In this document: positions 8,683 through 18,455 of the stretch, in pieces
How positions within the stretch are numbered: the stretch's first letter is position 1
Layout of the letters: the number at the start of each line of letters is the position of its first letter
Assembly: GCF_000197735.1 (NCBI RefSeq)
Contig: NC_014550.1
Span: forward strand, 3,534,001-3,598,000
Origin: Glutamicibacter arilaitensis Re117
Lineage (GTDB): Bacteria > Actinomycetota > Actinomycetes > Actinomycetales > Micrococcaceae
DNA: 64,000 nt
Direction of reading: 5' to 3'
Notes under the pieces: generated by a model
The model's database searches: none
Seen by the model: the letters and a program-made list of their open reading frames with translations, nothing else
What the model was told of the DNA's origin: nothing
Made by a program: the position numbers and the translations under genes

Positions 8683-11670
8683 CTACGTCAGGTCGCTATT
8701 CGGGCTCAGATAGTCGTACAACGCGCTGTCGATAGAATCTTCGAAGTGCAAATCCATCGTTACAACATCGAGAGGTTCGTTGTCCTTGCCCGCCATCTTG
8801 GCCTGTTGCGCATTTCGAGAGTCAGCTTTACCCAGATAGAAGAACTCGGTTCCTTCGGCATCGTCTTTCTTTACGAAGACGTGAAGATCCACTTCATTGT
8901 TGACGATGCGACGGACTTCATCGCTTGTCAACGTACGCCGTGACCTCGTGAACCATCGCAAATGCGAAGGATCCACCAGCTCATCCTGATAGGCAGTACT
9001 TGCGGAAACGTCCTCGGACTTATGGAGCGTCACGAAAATTGGACAGGTTTTGGATTCCATGTCGACTTTGTAGCCATAAAGAGTTGAAGTCCATTTTCTC
9101 GGCACTCCGAGCAACCTGGTGACTTCTTTGCGAGAGTACTGTCCCCCGACGATGAACGGATATCCTCCAATGTACCGATCGCTGACCAGCGCCACTCCAG
9201 TTTGGAGCAGATCATCAACTTCCTCAGTAAAGGATCCGTGCGTCCGGTAGGAATGCCTGAACCCAGCGTCCGGTGTGATGCTGTCATTTTCGATTGATGC
9301 TAGTCGGATGCCATAACGCGTCTGATCCACCTGGGCGTGGTTAGCGAGGCTTAGGGTCTCGACTGCGCTGAGCAATTCACGTTTAGTGGGTTCCAGCCCA
9401 TACTCTCGAACCGCCGCAGCGAATTGATCGAACGTGATTGAGTCGTTCGACAACAATTCGCGGACCAGAACGAATTCGTGGATCCGCTTCGAGGTCAGCA
9501 CTTCGTGCGACAGCAACGAAAGTGCACGCAGCTCATCCGTGCCGAGGTCGTGATCAATACTGAGCAGGCTTTTCACGAGCGTCGGGTAATTCTCCTTCTT
9601 CGTTGCGAGCAGAACGGGGTCGACTGATTTGAAGCGATAGAAGTCGAAAAGCCGCGGAGCTTGCCCAACACGGTTCTGCATGGCTTGCATCGATCCTCGC
9701 AGCTTTTGAATGCTGTCTAATGCCGTTGTCCTGATCGAATCAAGAACGCGCTGCTGGGCAATCTTGTCGAATCGAATACTCGATAGGCCAGCCATCACAC
9801 CTGCTTGTTCGGTTGCGATCAGCTTTTCCTTCAGGGACTCCTTATTCAAGGATTCATCACCGAACAAGGCAATTGGAATCATGTAGTTGTTCGCATAGTT
9901 GCCAATGAAGTCAATAACAACCAGGTAATCCTTCATTGGCGCCTTGCGAAGTCCACGCCCAAGCTGCTGGACAAAGACAATCGCTGATTGCGTTTGCCTC
10001 AACATCACAACTTGATTCACACTTGGGATGTCGACCCCTTCGTTGAAGATATCCACCGTGAGGATGTAATCGAGATCGCCCGCTTCAAGCTGGGAAACAA
10101 CTTGCTCGCGCCGCTCAATCGAGTCATCACCACTGAGGCTTAGGGTTCGGAGTGCTTTTCCGCGAAGTTTCTGCTGATTCAGGGCGGCAGACAAGGCATT
10201 AGCTTCGTCTTTCCTGGAGCAGAAAATCAACCCTTTGGGCGCGGCACCGGCCTGTCCATACTTGGTTAATGCATCGACCACATGATGTACACGATCCGCG
10301 GTCACGAGGTGCGATAGATCTTCGGAACTATCGCGGACCGATTCATCATCAAGGGTAACGTCCGCGATTCCGTAATAGTGGAATGGACTGAGCATGTTCT
10401 CTTCTAATGCATGGTTCAGCCGAATCTCGTATGGAACGTTGTAATCGAAGAACTCAAATACGTTGAACCCGTCGCTACGTTCTGGAGTCGCTGTCAGCCC
10501 AAGCAAGAACTTCGGTTTCAGATAGGCCAAGACCTTCTTATACGTCGGCGAGCCGACCCGGTGAGCCTCGTCGACAATGACATAGTCAAAGGTGTCTGGC
10601 TCAATCAACTGCAGCACTACATCCTGAGACAGGGTCTGAACTGTCGCGAAAACATACTTTCGATCGCTCTGCTTCGAAACACCAGCCAGCTTGCCAAACT
10701 GGTCTGCATCCCCACCGATGACTCGTCGGTACTCCTTCATTGTCTTGTCCAGGATTTGTTCTCGGTGAACAACAAAAAGGAATCGTTGCGGATGTGCAGC
10801 CCGGACTTCAAGAGCTGACAGAATCGTTTTTCCGGTACCCGTAGCCGAGATAACGATGGCCTTGGACTCCCCACTAAGGCGAACCTTTTCCAATGCTTTA
10901 AGTGCTTCGGACTGCATCTGATTGGGAAGAATCGGCATGAGCTGGTCAGCCCAATTGATGTCGCCGCCTAGACCGCTAGATCCGGAAAGTCCTGCAGCAA
11001 CTTCGTCGATGAGTTGTTCGTCCGCCTGTTCCTGTTTCTTGGCAATCTCGATCTTCTTGCGTGGCGGAGGCGGCGTGTATTGCGCCGCATACAAATCAAT
11101 CCATTCCTGACTCAACGGCTGAGAGTCGGCCAGTTGATTTCCAGCTAGATCAGCTAGCTGGACCGCCAAGTCGCTGTTGTTCGCGGCCGTGACTTTCAGA
11201 TTCCACTCATGGTTTTTGACGATGGCGTTGCCAGTAAGGTTCGAGCTACCGATCATTGCTGTAACCACATCAGCCGACTTAAAAATGTAGCCTTTCGGGT
11301 GGAAGGCATCAGCACTATGAATTCGGACGTCAATGCCAAGGTTTGCCAGGTTCAACAGTTCGCTGAATGCAGACGGAGAGTTGAATCCTAAGTAGTCCGA
11401 AGTGACAATGGTGCCGCGGCCAGAAAACTCCACGAGCTCTTGTTTGAGCATGGCAATTGCGTTGGGAGTTACGAAGGCAACCGAGAATATGAACTCATCG
11501 CATCTTGCTAACTCCTCGCGGAGGATACGTAGAACGGTATTGCCATCAGCGTTCAAAACCACGCGTGGGTGGTGGTGACGGCGAGACTGTATTTTCCCAT
11601 CCAGAAAGCCGTAGGTGACATCACCAGAAAGACCACCGGTGAACGCAATATCAGCGTTGAGTGCCATCAT
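8683..11670 (-). CDS. Superfamily 2 helicase with N-terminal PLD domain and C-terminal DUF3427
   Basis: Large ATP-dependent nucleic-acid helicase or translocase joined to a phospholipase-D-type nuclease-like domain. Residues about 1-200 hold one HKD motif (HPKGYIF...IGSSNLTG, about 124-147), enough for a PLD active site if it dimerises. The helicase core has Walker A ATGTGKT (276-282), DEAH (367-370), LLGLTATPERSDG and the motif VI region QQLGRGLRKAP. The last ~250 residues (GGQYSRKEVTRLLG onward) match DUF3427. The protein is 995 residues if it starts at 11670, overlapping the NUDIX stop as ATGATG; 11667 is an equal alternative. The pairing and lower GC suggest a mobile repair or defence unit (inference). 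Confidence 0.9.
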   Translation of the reverse strand: MMALNADIAFTGGLSGDVTYGFLDGKIQSRRHHHPRVVLNADGNTVLRILREELARCDEFIFSVAFVTPNAIAMLKQELVEFSGRGTIVTSDYLGFNSPSAFSELLNLANLGIDVRIHSADAFHPKGYIFKSADVVTAMIGSSNLTGNAIVKNHEWNLKVTAANNSDLAVQLADLAGNQLADSQPLSQEWIDLYAAQYTPPPPRKKIEIAKKQEQADEQLIDEVAAGLSGSSGLGGDINWADQLMPILPNQMQSEALKALEKVRLSGESKAIVISATGTGKTILSALEVRAAHPQRFLFVVHREQILDKTMKEYRRVIGGDADQFGKLAGVSKQSDRKYVFATVQTLSQDVVLQLIEPDTFDYVIVDEAHRVGSPTYKKVLAYLKPKFLLGLTATPERSDGFNVFEFFDYNVPYEIRLNHALEENMLSPFHYYGIADVTLDDESVRDSSEDLSHLVTADRVHHVVDALTKYGQAGAAPKGLIFCSRKDEANALSAALNQQKLRGKALRTLSLSGDDSIERREQVVSQLEAGDLDYILTVDIFNEGVDIPSVNQVVMLRQTQSAIVFVQQLGRGLRKAPMKDYLVVIDFIGNYANNYMIPIALFGDESLNKESLKEKLIATEQAGVMAGLSSIRFDKIAQQRVLDSIRTTALDSIQKLRGSMQAMQNRVGQAPRLFDFYRFKSVDPVLLATKKENYPTLVKSLLSIDHDLGTDELRALSLLSHEVLTSKRIHEFVLVRELLSNDSITFDQFAAAVREYGLEPTKRELLSAVETLSLANHAQVDQTRYGIRLASIENDSITPDAGFRHSYRTHGSFTEEVDDLLQTGVALVSDRYIGGYPFIVGGQYSRKEVTRLLGVPRKWTSTLYGYKVDMESKTCPIFVTLHKSEDVSASTAYQDELVDPSHLRWFTRSRRTLTSDEVRRIVNNEVDLHVFVKKDDAEGTEFFYLGKADSRNAQQAKMAGKDNEPLDVVTMDLHFEDSIDSALYDYLSPNSDLT

Positions 11671-12059
11671 GCAGCCTGGATGATTTCTACAGCGGGAATA
11701 TCCGCAGGGGCCCATTCTAAGGCACCAAGCTCGCCGCGTTTCAACCATTTAGTTGCTTCATGTTCCGTGAGCTGCGGTTCACCATCGACCAGCTCGCAGT
11801 AGAAAGTCGTCAGTGTAACAATCCCAAAGTCGTATTCGTACGTTGTGGTGACCACTTCGTCAGCTACTGTGACGGTACAGAGCAATTCCTCTTGAATTTC
11901 GCGTTCGAGAGCCTGTCGGGGCGTTTCGCCAGATTCAATCTTGCCACCAGGGAATTCCCACATGCCTCCGAGACTGCCACCGAGTCCACGCTGCGCGCAA
12001 AAAATCTCATCATTCCGAACAATAACTGCCCCGACAACATTGATTTGCTTCTTCAACAT
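11667..12059 (-). CDS. NUDIX hydrolase, (deoxy)nucleoside triphosphate pyrophosphohydrolase type
   Basis: Hydrolyses NTP/dNTP-like nucleoside diphosphate linkages. The 130-residue protein carries a complete NUDIX box at residues 39-59 (G-x5-E-x7-REIQEEL). It starts MLKKQINVVGAVIV, typical of small MutT-like enzymes. It is directly upstream of, and overlaps, the PLD-helicase gene, so the two are almost certainly co-translated. Whether it clears damaged nucleotides or depletes nucleotides for defence cannot be told from sequence. Confidence 0.92.
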   Translation of the reverse strand: MLKKQINVVGAVIVRNDEIFCAQRGLGGSLGGMWEFPGGKIESGETPRQALEREIQEELLCTVTVADEVVTTTYEYDFGIVTLTTFYCELVDGEPQLTEHEATKWLKRGELGALEWAPADIPAVEIIQAA

Positions 12060-12215
12060 AATCCCCCACTGACGTCTCTATTGATCAAAAGTTTCCGCTA
12101 CTTGCGATCATATCTGGCACGCAAGACAATTTGCAGGCTCGTGAGTGAGCCGATGTATCCGGTCGAAGTTGCCCAGAGCAAACCATACTTAGACAGGCTT
12201 GTATAAACACAGAAA

Positions 12216-12257
12216 AGACCACGCTTCGATTCCCGTGTGGAAAACGAAACGTGGTCT
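12216..12257 (-). terminator. Terminator of the galactonate operon
   Basis: A 13-bp stem with one mismatch (12216-12228 with 12245-12257) and a 16-nt loop lies just past the transporter stop. On the minus strand it is followed by TTTTC. Confidence 0.75.
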
Positions 12258-12278
12258 CTAAAGATATTAAGAGGATCA

Positions 12279-13601
12279 CTATCCTTCGACGCGCTGTACC
12301 TGACCGACCAAGAAGACATAAGACAGGATGCCAGCTGCCGCAATGACCGTCATGTAAATGAAGGCTGGACCGAAATCGGTCGCCGAGACCAGCAAGCCAA
12401 TCACGATCGGGGTGGCAATCGAGGACAGGTTGCCGATGAAGTTGAACATGCCACCAGTCAAACCAATCAGGCGTGACGGTGCCAGTGCAGAAACCAACGA
12501 CCACGTAATCGAGGCCAGGCCATTGCCGAAGAAGGCGATAGACATGAACGTGATGACCAGTGCGGTGCTGTCGGTGAAGATTGCACCAATCATGCTCATG
12601 GAGAGCAACAGTCCGGTGATGATTGGCAGCTTGCGGGAAGTGCCCAGGCTTACTCCACGCTTGAGCATGTAGTCAGAGAGAACACCACTGATCAGTACGC
12701 CGGCCAAGGCCGCAATGAATGGCAAAGACGTCAGGAATCCGGTCTTGATGTAGTCCATGTGACGGTAGGTCACCAAGTAGGTTGGGAACCAAGTCAGGAA
12801 GAACCACAATGTGGAGGTCAGGCAGAACTGGCCGATGTAGATGCCCCAGAGCTTGCGGCGTCCCAGCACCAGAGCAAAGTCAGCCTTGCTCAGCTTCGGT
12901 GCAGCCGTCTTGTTCTTGGCGCTGCCTAGATCAACTAGTCCGCCACCTTCACGGATGTACTCAATTTCAGCGGCGTTTGCCTTCTTGGAATCCACTGGGT
13001 TTCGGTACATGAAGAACCAGATCAAACCCCAGATGACGCCAACGCCACCGGTCACCACGAAGACCCAGTGCCAGGTCAATGCGTGCTGCAACCAGATCAA
13101 TGCTGGAGTCAGCAGCGCCAGGCCAATGAACTGGCCCGAGGTGTAGAAGCCAATGGCAGTAGCGCGTTCGCGCTCGGGGAACCACGCGGTGACCACCTTG
13201 TTGTTGATGGGGTACGCAGGGGCTTCAAAGCCACCAACAGCCAACCGCAAAACAATCAAAGCAATGAAGCTTCCGGCCATGCCCATGAAGATCGTGGCCA
13301 CCGACCACAGCACCAGGCAGATTGGATACAGCAGACGAGGCTGAACTCGGTCTACCAGCCATCCGCCGGGAAGCTGCATGGCAGCGTAGGTCCAGCCAAA
13401 GGCAGAGAGCAACAGACCTTGCTGTGCTGTGTCCAGGCCGAATTCTTCGGAAATCAAGGGCGCTGCAACCGAAAGGTTTGAACGATCCATGTAGTTGATG
13501 ACTACGGTCAGGAACAACATGAACGCTACGGCGTAGCGCATCTTTGTGGCTTTGCCCGAGACCTTGTGTGTGGCAGCTGACGACACTGTCGACTGAGACA
13601 T
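12279..13601 (-). CDS. MFS transporter, anion:cation symporter family, probable D-galactonate importer
   Basis: Twelve-helix major-facilitator protein of about 440 residues with the ACS/DgoT-type N-terminal region NYMDRSNLSVAAPLISEEFGL and GWTYAAMQLPGGWLVDR. Last gene of the galactonate operon, so D-galactonate is the likely cargo. The start at 13601 lies 5 nt after the dgoD stop; the ATG at 13613, inside the dgoD end, is also possible. Neither has a strong ribosome site, which suggests translational coupling. Confidence 0.88.
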   Translation of the reverse strand: MSQSTVSSAATHKVSGKATKMRYAVAFMLFLTVVINYMDRSNLSVAAPLISEEFGLDTAQQGLLLSAFGWTYAAMQLPGGWLVDRVQPRLLYPICLVLWSVATIFMGMAGSFIALIVLRLAVGGFEAPAYPINNKVVTAWFPERERATAIGFYTSGQFIGLALLTPALIWLQHALTWHWVFVVTGGVGVIWGLIWFFMYRNPVDSKKANAAEIEYIREGGGLVDLGSAKNKTAAPKLSKADFALVLGRRKLWGIYIGQFCLTSTLWFFLTWFPTYLVTYRHMDYIKTGFLTSLPFIAALAGVLISGVLSDYMLKRGVSLGTSRKLPIITGLLLSMSMIGAIFTDSTALVITFMSIAFFGNGLASITWSLVSALAPSRLIGLTGGMFNFIGNLSSIATPIVIGLLVSATDFGPAFIYMTVIAAAGILSYVFLVGQVQRVEG

Positions 13602-13606
13602 GCGAT

Positions 13607-14755
13607 TTACCATTCTGCGAAGGATCCGTCCTTGTGACGCCAAATTGGGTTGCGCCAGCGGTGACCTTCAGCTGCGCGTTCAATGACGTACTCTTCATTC
13701 ACGTCAATGCCTAGTCCTGGACCCTCGGGGATGGCGACCATGCCATCCTCGTAGGCGAAGACCGACGGATCATTGACGTAGTCAAGGAGATCGTTGGATT
13801 TGTTGTAATGAATTCCCAGGGACTGCTCCTGGATAAAGGCGTTGTACGCACCGGCATCGATCTGCAGGTTCGCTGCCAGTGCGATGGGGCCCAGTGGGCA
13901 GTGCAAGGCCACTGCAACGTCATAGGCTTCAGCCATCGCAGCAATCTTGCGCGCTTCAGTGATGCCACCACAGTGCGAAGGATCCGGCTGAATGATGTCC
14001 ACCGCTCCGCTGGCCAAGACATCCTTGAAGTCCCAACGGGAGAACAGCCGCTCGCCCAAGGCAATCGGAGTACTGGAATTGCGCAATGGCTCCAGCATGG
14101 AGTTCACGTTTTCACTGAGTACCGGTTCTTCAATGAACATCAGCTTGAAGGGCTCTAGTTCCTTGAGCAGGACTTTGGCCATTGGCTTGTGCACTCGACC
14201 ATGGAAGTCAACGCCGATGCCTACGTTCTCTCCTACTGCGTCGCGGACAGCCTGAACGTTCTCCAAGCACCCCTGAACCTTGTCCCAGGTATCGATGTAC
14301 TGGAGTTCTTCGGTGCCGTTCATTTTCACTGCAGTGAAGCCACGTTCAACAGCGGCCTTCGCGGCGGCTGCGGTATCCGACGGGCGGTCGCCGCCAATCC
14401 ATGAGTACACGCGGATCTTGTCGCGCACCTTGCCACCGAGTAGCTCATAGGCAGGAACCCCAAGGGCTTTGCCCTTGATGTCCCACAGCGCCTGGTCGAT
14501 GCCGGCCAAGGCGCTCATCATGATGCCGCCACCGCGGTAGAAGCCGCCGCGGTACATTACCGTCCACAGGTCCTCGATGTTTCGCGGATCCTGGCCGATG
14601 AGGTAATCCGAAAGTTCCTCAACTGCTGCGGCAACAGTGGATGCGCGGCCTTCGAGCACTGGCTCGCCCCAACCGACAATTCCCTCGTCGGTTTCGATCT
14701 TCAGGAACAACCAGCGAGGTGGCACCATGTACGTGGTCAGTTTTGTAATTTTCAT
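13607..14755 (-). CDS. dgoD: D-galactonate dehydratase
   Basis: Enolase-superfamily enzyme that dehydrates D-galactonate to 2-dehydro-3-deoxy-D-galactonate. Its length, 382 residues, equals that of E. coli DgoD, and the catalytic residues fall at the same numbers: metal ligands D183, E209 and E235, bases H185 and H285, and E310. Its start overlaps the upstream aldolase stop by 4 bp. Cytoplasmic. This assignment anchors the function of the whole operon. Confidence 0.95.
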   Translation of the reverse strand: MKITKLTTYMVPPRWLFLKIETDEGIVGWGEPVLEGRASTVAAAVEELSDYLIGQDPRNIEDLWTVMYRGGFYRGGGIMMSALAGIDQALWDIKGKALGVPAYELLGGKVRDKIRVYSWIGGDRPSDTAAAAKAAVERGFTAVKMNGTEELQYIDTWDKVQGCLENVQAVRDAVGENVGIGVDFHGRVHKPMAKVLLKELEPFKLMFIEEPVLSENVNSMLEPLRNSSTPIALGERLFSRWDFKDVLASGAVDIIQPDPSHCGGITEARKIAAMAEAYDVAVALHCPLGPIALAANLQIDAGAYNAFIQEQSLGIHYNKSNDLLDYVNDPSVFAYEDGMVAIPEGPGLGIDVNEEYVIERAAEGHRWRNPIWRHKDGSFAEW

Positions 14756-15396
14756 GCAGACTTCCTCATCTCATGGATCGTTTGGTAGGCAGAGACAAGA
14801 TTGCCTGCCCTCGTTTTCAGGTCTTCAAGGCTTCGTCCGGACTTGTAAAGGGAGGAGCCGATGCCAAAACCTGTGGCCCCGGCTTCCAGCCATTGCGCCA
14901 TGTTCTCCTCGTTGATGCCCCCGACAGGGATCAGGCCAATGCCGGAGGGAATCACGGCGGTCCACGCCTTGAATCCCGCTAGGCCTACTTGCTCGGCAGG
15001 GAAAATCTTGACGTTCGTCGCTCCGGCTTCAATGGCATCAAAGGCGTTGCTCGGAGTAGCAGCACCTGGGAACGAATCCATGCCCAGCGCCACCGTTTCT
15101 TGAATAACCCGCACGTTGGTGTTTGGTGAAACAATGATTTGCGAGCCCGCCTCGTGGCACGAGCGAACTTGGTCTACGGTGAGCACAGTACCTGCACCAA
15201 CTACTGCGTCTTCAGGTAGCGCACCGCGTAAAATTTCGATGCTCTTCAATGGCTCCGGGGAATTCAGCGGTACCTCCAAAGACCGAAAACCGCTGGCATA
15301 GAGCGCTTCGCCAACGCCTTGAGCTTCCGAAGGATGAAGACCTCGCAAAATGGCTACGAGTCCGGCAGCCTTCAAAGTTGTCGTCAGTTCATTCAC
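14752..15396 (-). CDS. dgoA: 2-dehydro-3-deoxy-6-phosphogalactonate aldolase
   Basis: Class I aldolase that splits KDPGal into pyruvate and glyceraldehyde 3-phosphate. The 214-residue protein has the KDPG-aldolase-family strand motif VGAGTVL, catalytic E41 in SLEVPLNSP, and the Schiff-base lysine K130 in VKIFPAE. The gene lies between dgoK and dgoD. KDPG activity is possible by sequence alone, but the neighbours fix the galactonate pathway. Confidence 0.93.
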   Translation of the reverse strand: MNELTTTLKAAGLVAILRGLHPSEAQGVGEALYASGFRSLEVPLNSPEPLKSIEILRGALPEDAVVGAGTVLTVDQVRSCHEAGSQIIVSPNTNVRVIQETVALGMDSFPGAATPSNAFDAIEAGATNVKIFPAEQVGLAGFKAWTAVIPSGIGLIPVGGINEENMAQWLEAGATGFGIGSSLYKSGRSLEDLKTRAGNLVSAYQTIHEMRKSA

Positions 15397-15437
15397 GGCA
15401 AAACCTTTCTTGATAAATCGTGTGGCAAGTTGGTGGC

Positions 15438-16430
15438 TCAGACCGAGGGGGTCTGCAGGAGGCCTTGTGCGCTTGCAACGGCCCAGATTCCCCGAGGGGC
15501 TGTGCCTTGCAGTTCGCGCACCTGATCAATTCCGAAAATATTCAGCGCCCTGGTGTACCTGGAGCTGAGTTCCTTATTGCCGCAGATGGTCAGCGACAGG
15601 GCGTCGTTGGTGGCTTGCTTGCCAAGAACGGAACAGATTTCAGCACCGATCATCAGGCCAGAGAGATAGTTACTGACTTCGTTTTTTTCCAAACGCTCGG
15701 TCAGAACCAAGGTTCTCGCAGAGAAGGCCGTGAGCATCAGATCCGCAGCGCCCTCGCCCGATTGCGATACCTTCACACCTCGCTCAAAGGCCGACCAATT
15801 CGCCGATGGTGCTGGCTCGATGAGCTTGGAGAGGATGGACTGGGTGCTGAGCAGTGCAAACGTCTCACCAGTCATGGAAGTGCAGAATTCTGTAATCGTG
15901 CGTCCGGAGACCTTGACCCATTTGGAGTGCGTCCCCGGGAGCAGGAACAGCTGCTCTTCGGAGTCATCTGCGTTCAGGGCGGCAAGATCAATGGCACCGA
16001 GGATTTGAGTTTCTTCGCCCCGCATGACGTCTGGAAGTTCTTTGAGGTCCAAGACGCCGGGAATGATCTGCATCGTTCGGCCCGGAGCGATCTCCACTGA
16101 TGCCAACTCGAATGCTGGATCAGCCAAATTGGCTGGAACTGGTCGGTAGGCCGCTTCGGTCCAGCCCTGCTGACTGCCCACCATTCCGCAGGCGATCACG
16201 GGGACATTCTCGAAGTTATCCAGCCAATCGCCGCACAGTTCGGTCAGCGTCGCCTTGAAGGCCTCATCGAGGGACTGGGTCTCGGCTTGCGCCTTCGAGG
16301 CCACTTGCATGATGCCAAGAGCTGCACTGCGTTCCGCCACGATGTGGCCATCGGCGCCCATGAGGTAGGCGCGTGCGGACGTAGTTCCCCAGTCCAAGGC
16401 GATCAACTGGGCTTCGGCGATGTTTGTCAT
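15438..16430 (-). CDS. dgoK: 2-dehydro-3-deoxygalactonokinase
   Basis: Phosphorylates 2-dehydro-3-deoxygalactonate at C6 to feed the aldolase. The N-terminal ATPase motif IALDWGTTSARAYLM is characteristic of DgoK, as are the VIACGMVGSQQGW and LPGTHSKWV segments. I give 330 residues from the ATG at 16430, which has AGGAG very close upstream (2-nt spacing); the ATG at 16445 adds five residues and is a fair alternative. First gene of the operon, divergent from the IclR regulator. Confidence 0.92.
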   Translation of the reverse strand: MTNIAEAQLIALDWGTTSARAYLMGADGHIVAERSAALGIMQVASKAQAETQSLDEAFKATLTELCGDWLDNFENVPVIACGMVGSQQGWTEAAYRPVPANLADPAFELASVEIAPGRTMQIIPGVLDLKELPDVMRGEETQILGAIDLAALNADDSEEQLFLLPGTHSKWVKVSGRTITEFCTSMTGETFALLSTQSILSKLIEPAPSANWSAFERGVKVSQSGEGAADLMLTAFSARTLVLTERLEKNEVSNYLSGLMIGAEICSVLGKQATNDALSLTICGNKELSSRYTRALNIFGIDQVRELQGTAPRGIWAVASAQGLLQTPSV

Positions 16431-16507
16431 AACTCCTGTTTTCATTTCATGGACTGCACAAGATCGTTCAGCTGTGCTCCCCTTCACATCTGAATAGTGT
16501 CGGAGGT

Positions 16508-16544
16508 ATCCCAATAGTTCAAAAGGCGTTGTATATAGTGGGAT
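16508..16544. promoter_or_regulatory. Candidate IclR operator between dgoK and the regulator
   Basis: ATCCCAATA and TATAGTGGGAT form an imperfect inverted repeat (16508-16516 with 16534-16544) centred in the divergent spacer. The site is placed to control both directions; assignment to the adjacent IclR protein is inference. Confidence 0.5.
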
Positions 16545-16580
16545 GAAATACTCTGATCTTTTCATACCAAGGAACACGTC

Positions 16581-17378
16581 ATGACCATGAATCCCGAACC
16601 CACCACAGACGATTCAATTGACGCTCCTCCTCCGGGCACGCTCACACTTTCTCGCGGACTGGAGATTCTGCGCGCTGTTGGCCGCGGTGCGACGAATCTG
16701 AATGAAGTGGCAGCCGCAGCCAATATCGGAAAGAGCGCTGCGCAACGCATGGTGAAGCTCCTGGTGCAACGCGGATTCTTGCGCAGCACCCATGGCACCG
16801 ATTTCAGCCTGGGTCCGGCACTGATCGAGCTGGGTTTCCATGCCCTCTATCAAAGCCCGGTCCCTGTTATTGCGAAACCCATTTTGGAAGAGCTCGCCCG
16901 CAAGTACCAGGACACGGTGCATCTGGCGGTGGAAGACGAAGCGCAGGTGCTTTATGTCGACAAAGTCCCTGGAACTCGCGGCGCGCAAATGCGCTCACGA
17001 GTCGGACAGCGCATGCCTCTAAGCCGCACCGGCATCGGCAAAGCGCTCCTGCTTGATACTCCCCTGCGCTGGGAATCCACCTTTGATTCCGAGTCGCCTG
17101 TAGAACAGGCCTCGCATCAAACCAAGGAGGCGTTCCTGTCCAGGATGAAAGCCTACGCAAAAGAAGGCATCGCATTGGACCTGGAAGACAATGAGCCTGG
17201 CATCCGATGCGTCGCCGCACCGATCCGCGACGGCAGCGGCCAGATCATAGCCGCCATCAGCATGTCTGCCACCAATCCCTACATGCCTGACGAGCGGATG
17301 AAAGCGCTCAAGTCCGTGATGGGATCTACCGCCACGCAAATTTCGCGCAAGTTGGGCTACTCGGGCAAGACCTTCTAG
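16581..17378 (+). CDS. IclR-family transcriptional regulator of the galactonate operon
   Basis: Two-domain IclR repressor of 265 residues: an N-terminal winged helix (about 22-85; ATNLNEVAAAANIGKSAAQ recognition region) and a C-terminal effector domain (about 95-262; VDKVPGTRG, MPLSRTGIGKALL and CVAAPIRDGSGQIIAAIS). The start follows AAGGAAC at good spacing; a second ATG is 6 nt downstream. Divergent orientation indicates that it controls dgoK-dgoA-dgoD-transporter. E. coli uses a GntR protein (DgoR) for this job. Confidence 0.9.
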   Translation: MTMNPEPTTDDSIDAPPPGTLTLSRGLEILRAVGRGATNLNEVAAAANIGKSAAQRMVKLLVQRGFLRSTHGTDFSLGPALIELGFHALYQSPVPVIAKPILEELARKYQDTVHLAVEDEAQVLYVDKVPGTRGAQMRSRVGQRMPLSRTGIGKALLLDTPLRWESTFDSESPVEQASHQTKEAFLSRMKAYAKEGIALDLEDNEPGIRCVAAPIRDGSGQIIAAISMSATNPYMPDERMKALKSVMGSTATQISRKLGYSGKTF

Positions 17379-17382
17379 GCCA

Positions 17383-17403
17383 CTTCGCATTTAGAGTGCG
17401 AAG
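17383..17403 (+). terminator. Weak hairpin after the IclR gene
   Basis: CTTCGCA and TGCGAAG form a 7-bp stem with a 7-nt loop 5 bp after the stop codon, without a T-run. Confidence 0.4.
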
Positions 17404-18115
17404 AGGTAGTCCATACCTAGATGGGGACCGGATGTCCCTCCGTCTATTCGACATCGATAAGCACCGATTCCGCGAAGTCCGCCACGCGTGGGACAGCACT
17501 AGGAAAGTCGTGCGGATTGAGCCCTGGTCGATCGTGTTTACTGATCTGGATAATGGAAAGAACTTGGATATCGTGGACGGACGCCGTGACACAGCAGTGA
17601 AACGATGGTAGAAATCCGGCCACGGTATTGGCGTCAAAGGGTGTAGTACGTCGCAAAATACAAGTCATCGGAATTCTGCAAGGCGGTGCGAGATAATCTG
17701 CCGAACATTAAGGTCAGTGTGGACCATTTCCACGTGATTCAGCGGGCGATCCTGATGATCATGCAGGTCCGCCGGCGCAACTCCCACGAAGTGCACGAGC
17801 GTCGCGGCCGGGCGGCTGATCCGGCCTACAAGTACCGGCACCTTTTGAAAGCCGCGGATACCCATGAATTCCAATCCAGATGGGCGGTGCAGGAGAAATC
17901 CCTGATAAGAACAAAATGGTTGAGATGAAGTCGATGTACCGCACATTCGCTGCGTGAAGGAGTGAGTTTTTGGTGTTCAGCCGAGCGAGGCTGCCGAACG
18001 CCACGAAAGAGGCAGCGAATCTGACAGCGAAGAACCTGAAACGCATCGGTCGAGGCTATAGGGATCATGGTCATTATCGGCTTCGGACTCTCGTACGTGA
18101 ATACTGGAACGTCCG
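17400..18115 (+). pseudogene. Decayed ISL3-family transposase
   Basis: Three disjoint reading frames recall one ISL3-type transposase in order: 17400-17611 (EPWSIVFTDLDNGKNLDIVDGRR, DDE-domain start), 17686-17928 (VSVDHFHVIQRAIL and VHERRGRAADPAYKYR), and 17970-18115 (NLKRIGRGYRDHGHYRLRTL, the usual C-terminal tail). Frameshifts and internal loss separate them and the N-terminal zinc-finger part is missing. No inverted repeats were identified. A dead insertion between the galactonate and ABC loci. Confidence 0.8.
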
Positions 18116-18241
18116 CAACCAACGCTTCCACCATGAAGACGCACGTCAGCACCCAAGCCTCTGGCAAGAGTCGAAGCCCAGCAGGGTCAAGAATTCTGAT
18201 ATTGGTTCCAAACTATCGAACGTAGGTGATGATGTGCGCAT

Positions 18242-18370
18242 TCAGGCAGCCGAGTCCAAACGAACCGCGTAACCAAGCCGTTCATGTTCCTCAGCGGTAA
18301 TCGTTGAAGGCAGGTGCCTTGCCGCGGGACCATCATCCGGGTTCGGGTACGGCGTTGGGAAAGCCTCCAT
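18242..18370 (-). CDS. Possible 42-residue protein, unknown
   Basis: A small frame begins MEAFPTPYPNPDDG at 18370 behind CAGGAG and ends in VRLDSAA. I do not recognise it. It is divergent from the ABC importer across the Fur-family box and abuts the ISL3 remnant, so it could be an intact metal-regulated small protein or the start of a gene cut off by the old insertion. The rest of 18116-18451 shows no other gene. Confidence 0.3.
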   Translation of the reverse strand: MEAFPTPYPNPDDGPAARHLPSTITAEEHERLGYAVRLDSAA

Positions 18371-18411
18371 CTTGCTCCTGCGGTTCCGCGTCGTTGGAAT
18401 ATCGCAGCGAT

Positions 18412-18455
18412 TTGCTCTCAGCTGAATACTTAAGTGATAATCATTCTCATTATGA
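18412..18455 (+). promoter_or_regulatory. Promoter with Fur/Zur-type box over the ABC importer start
   Basis: TGATAATCATTCTCA (18435-18449) matches the 7-1-7 Fur-family consensus TGATAATNATTATCA with one mismatch; a wider 21-bp dyad reaches 18455. A plausible -35 TTGCTC (18412-18417) with 17-bp spacing makes TGATAA (18435-18440) the -10, so a metal-loaded repressor would cover the promoter. The expected transcript start is only a few bases from the ATG at 18452, so the message may be nearly leaderless (inference). Confidence 0.7.
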
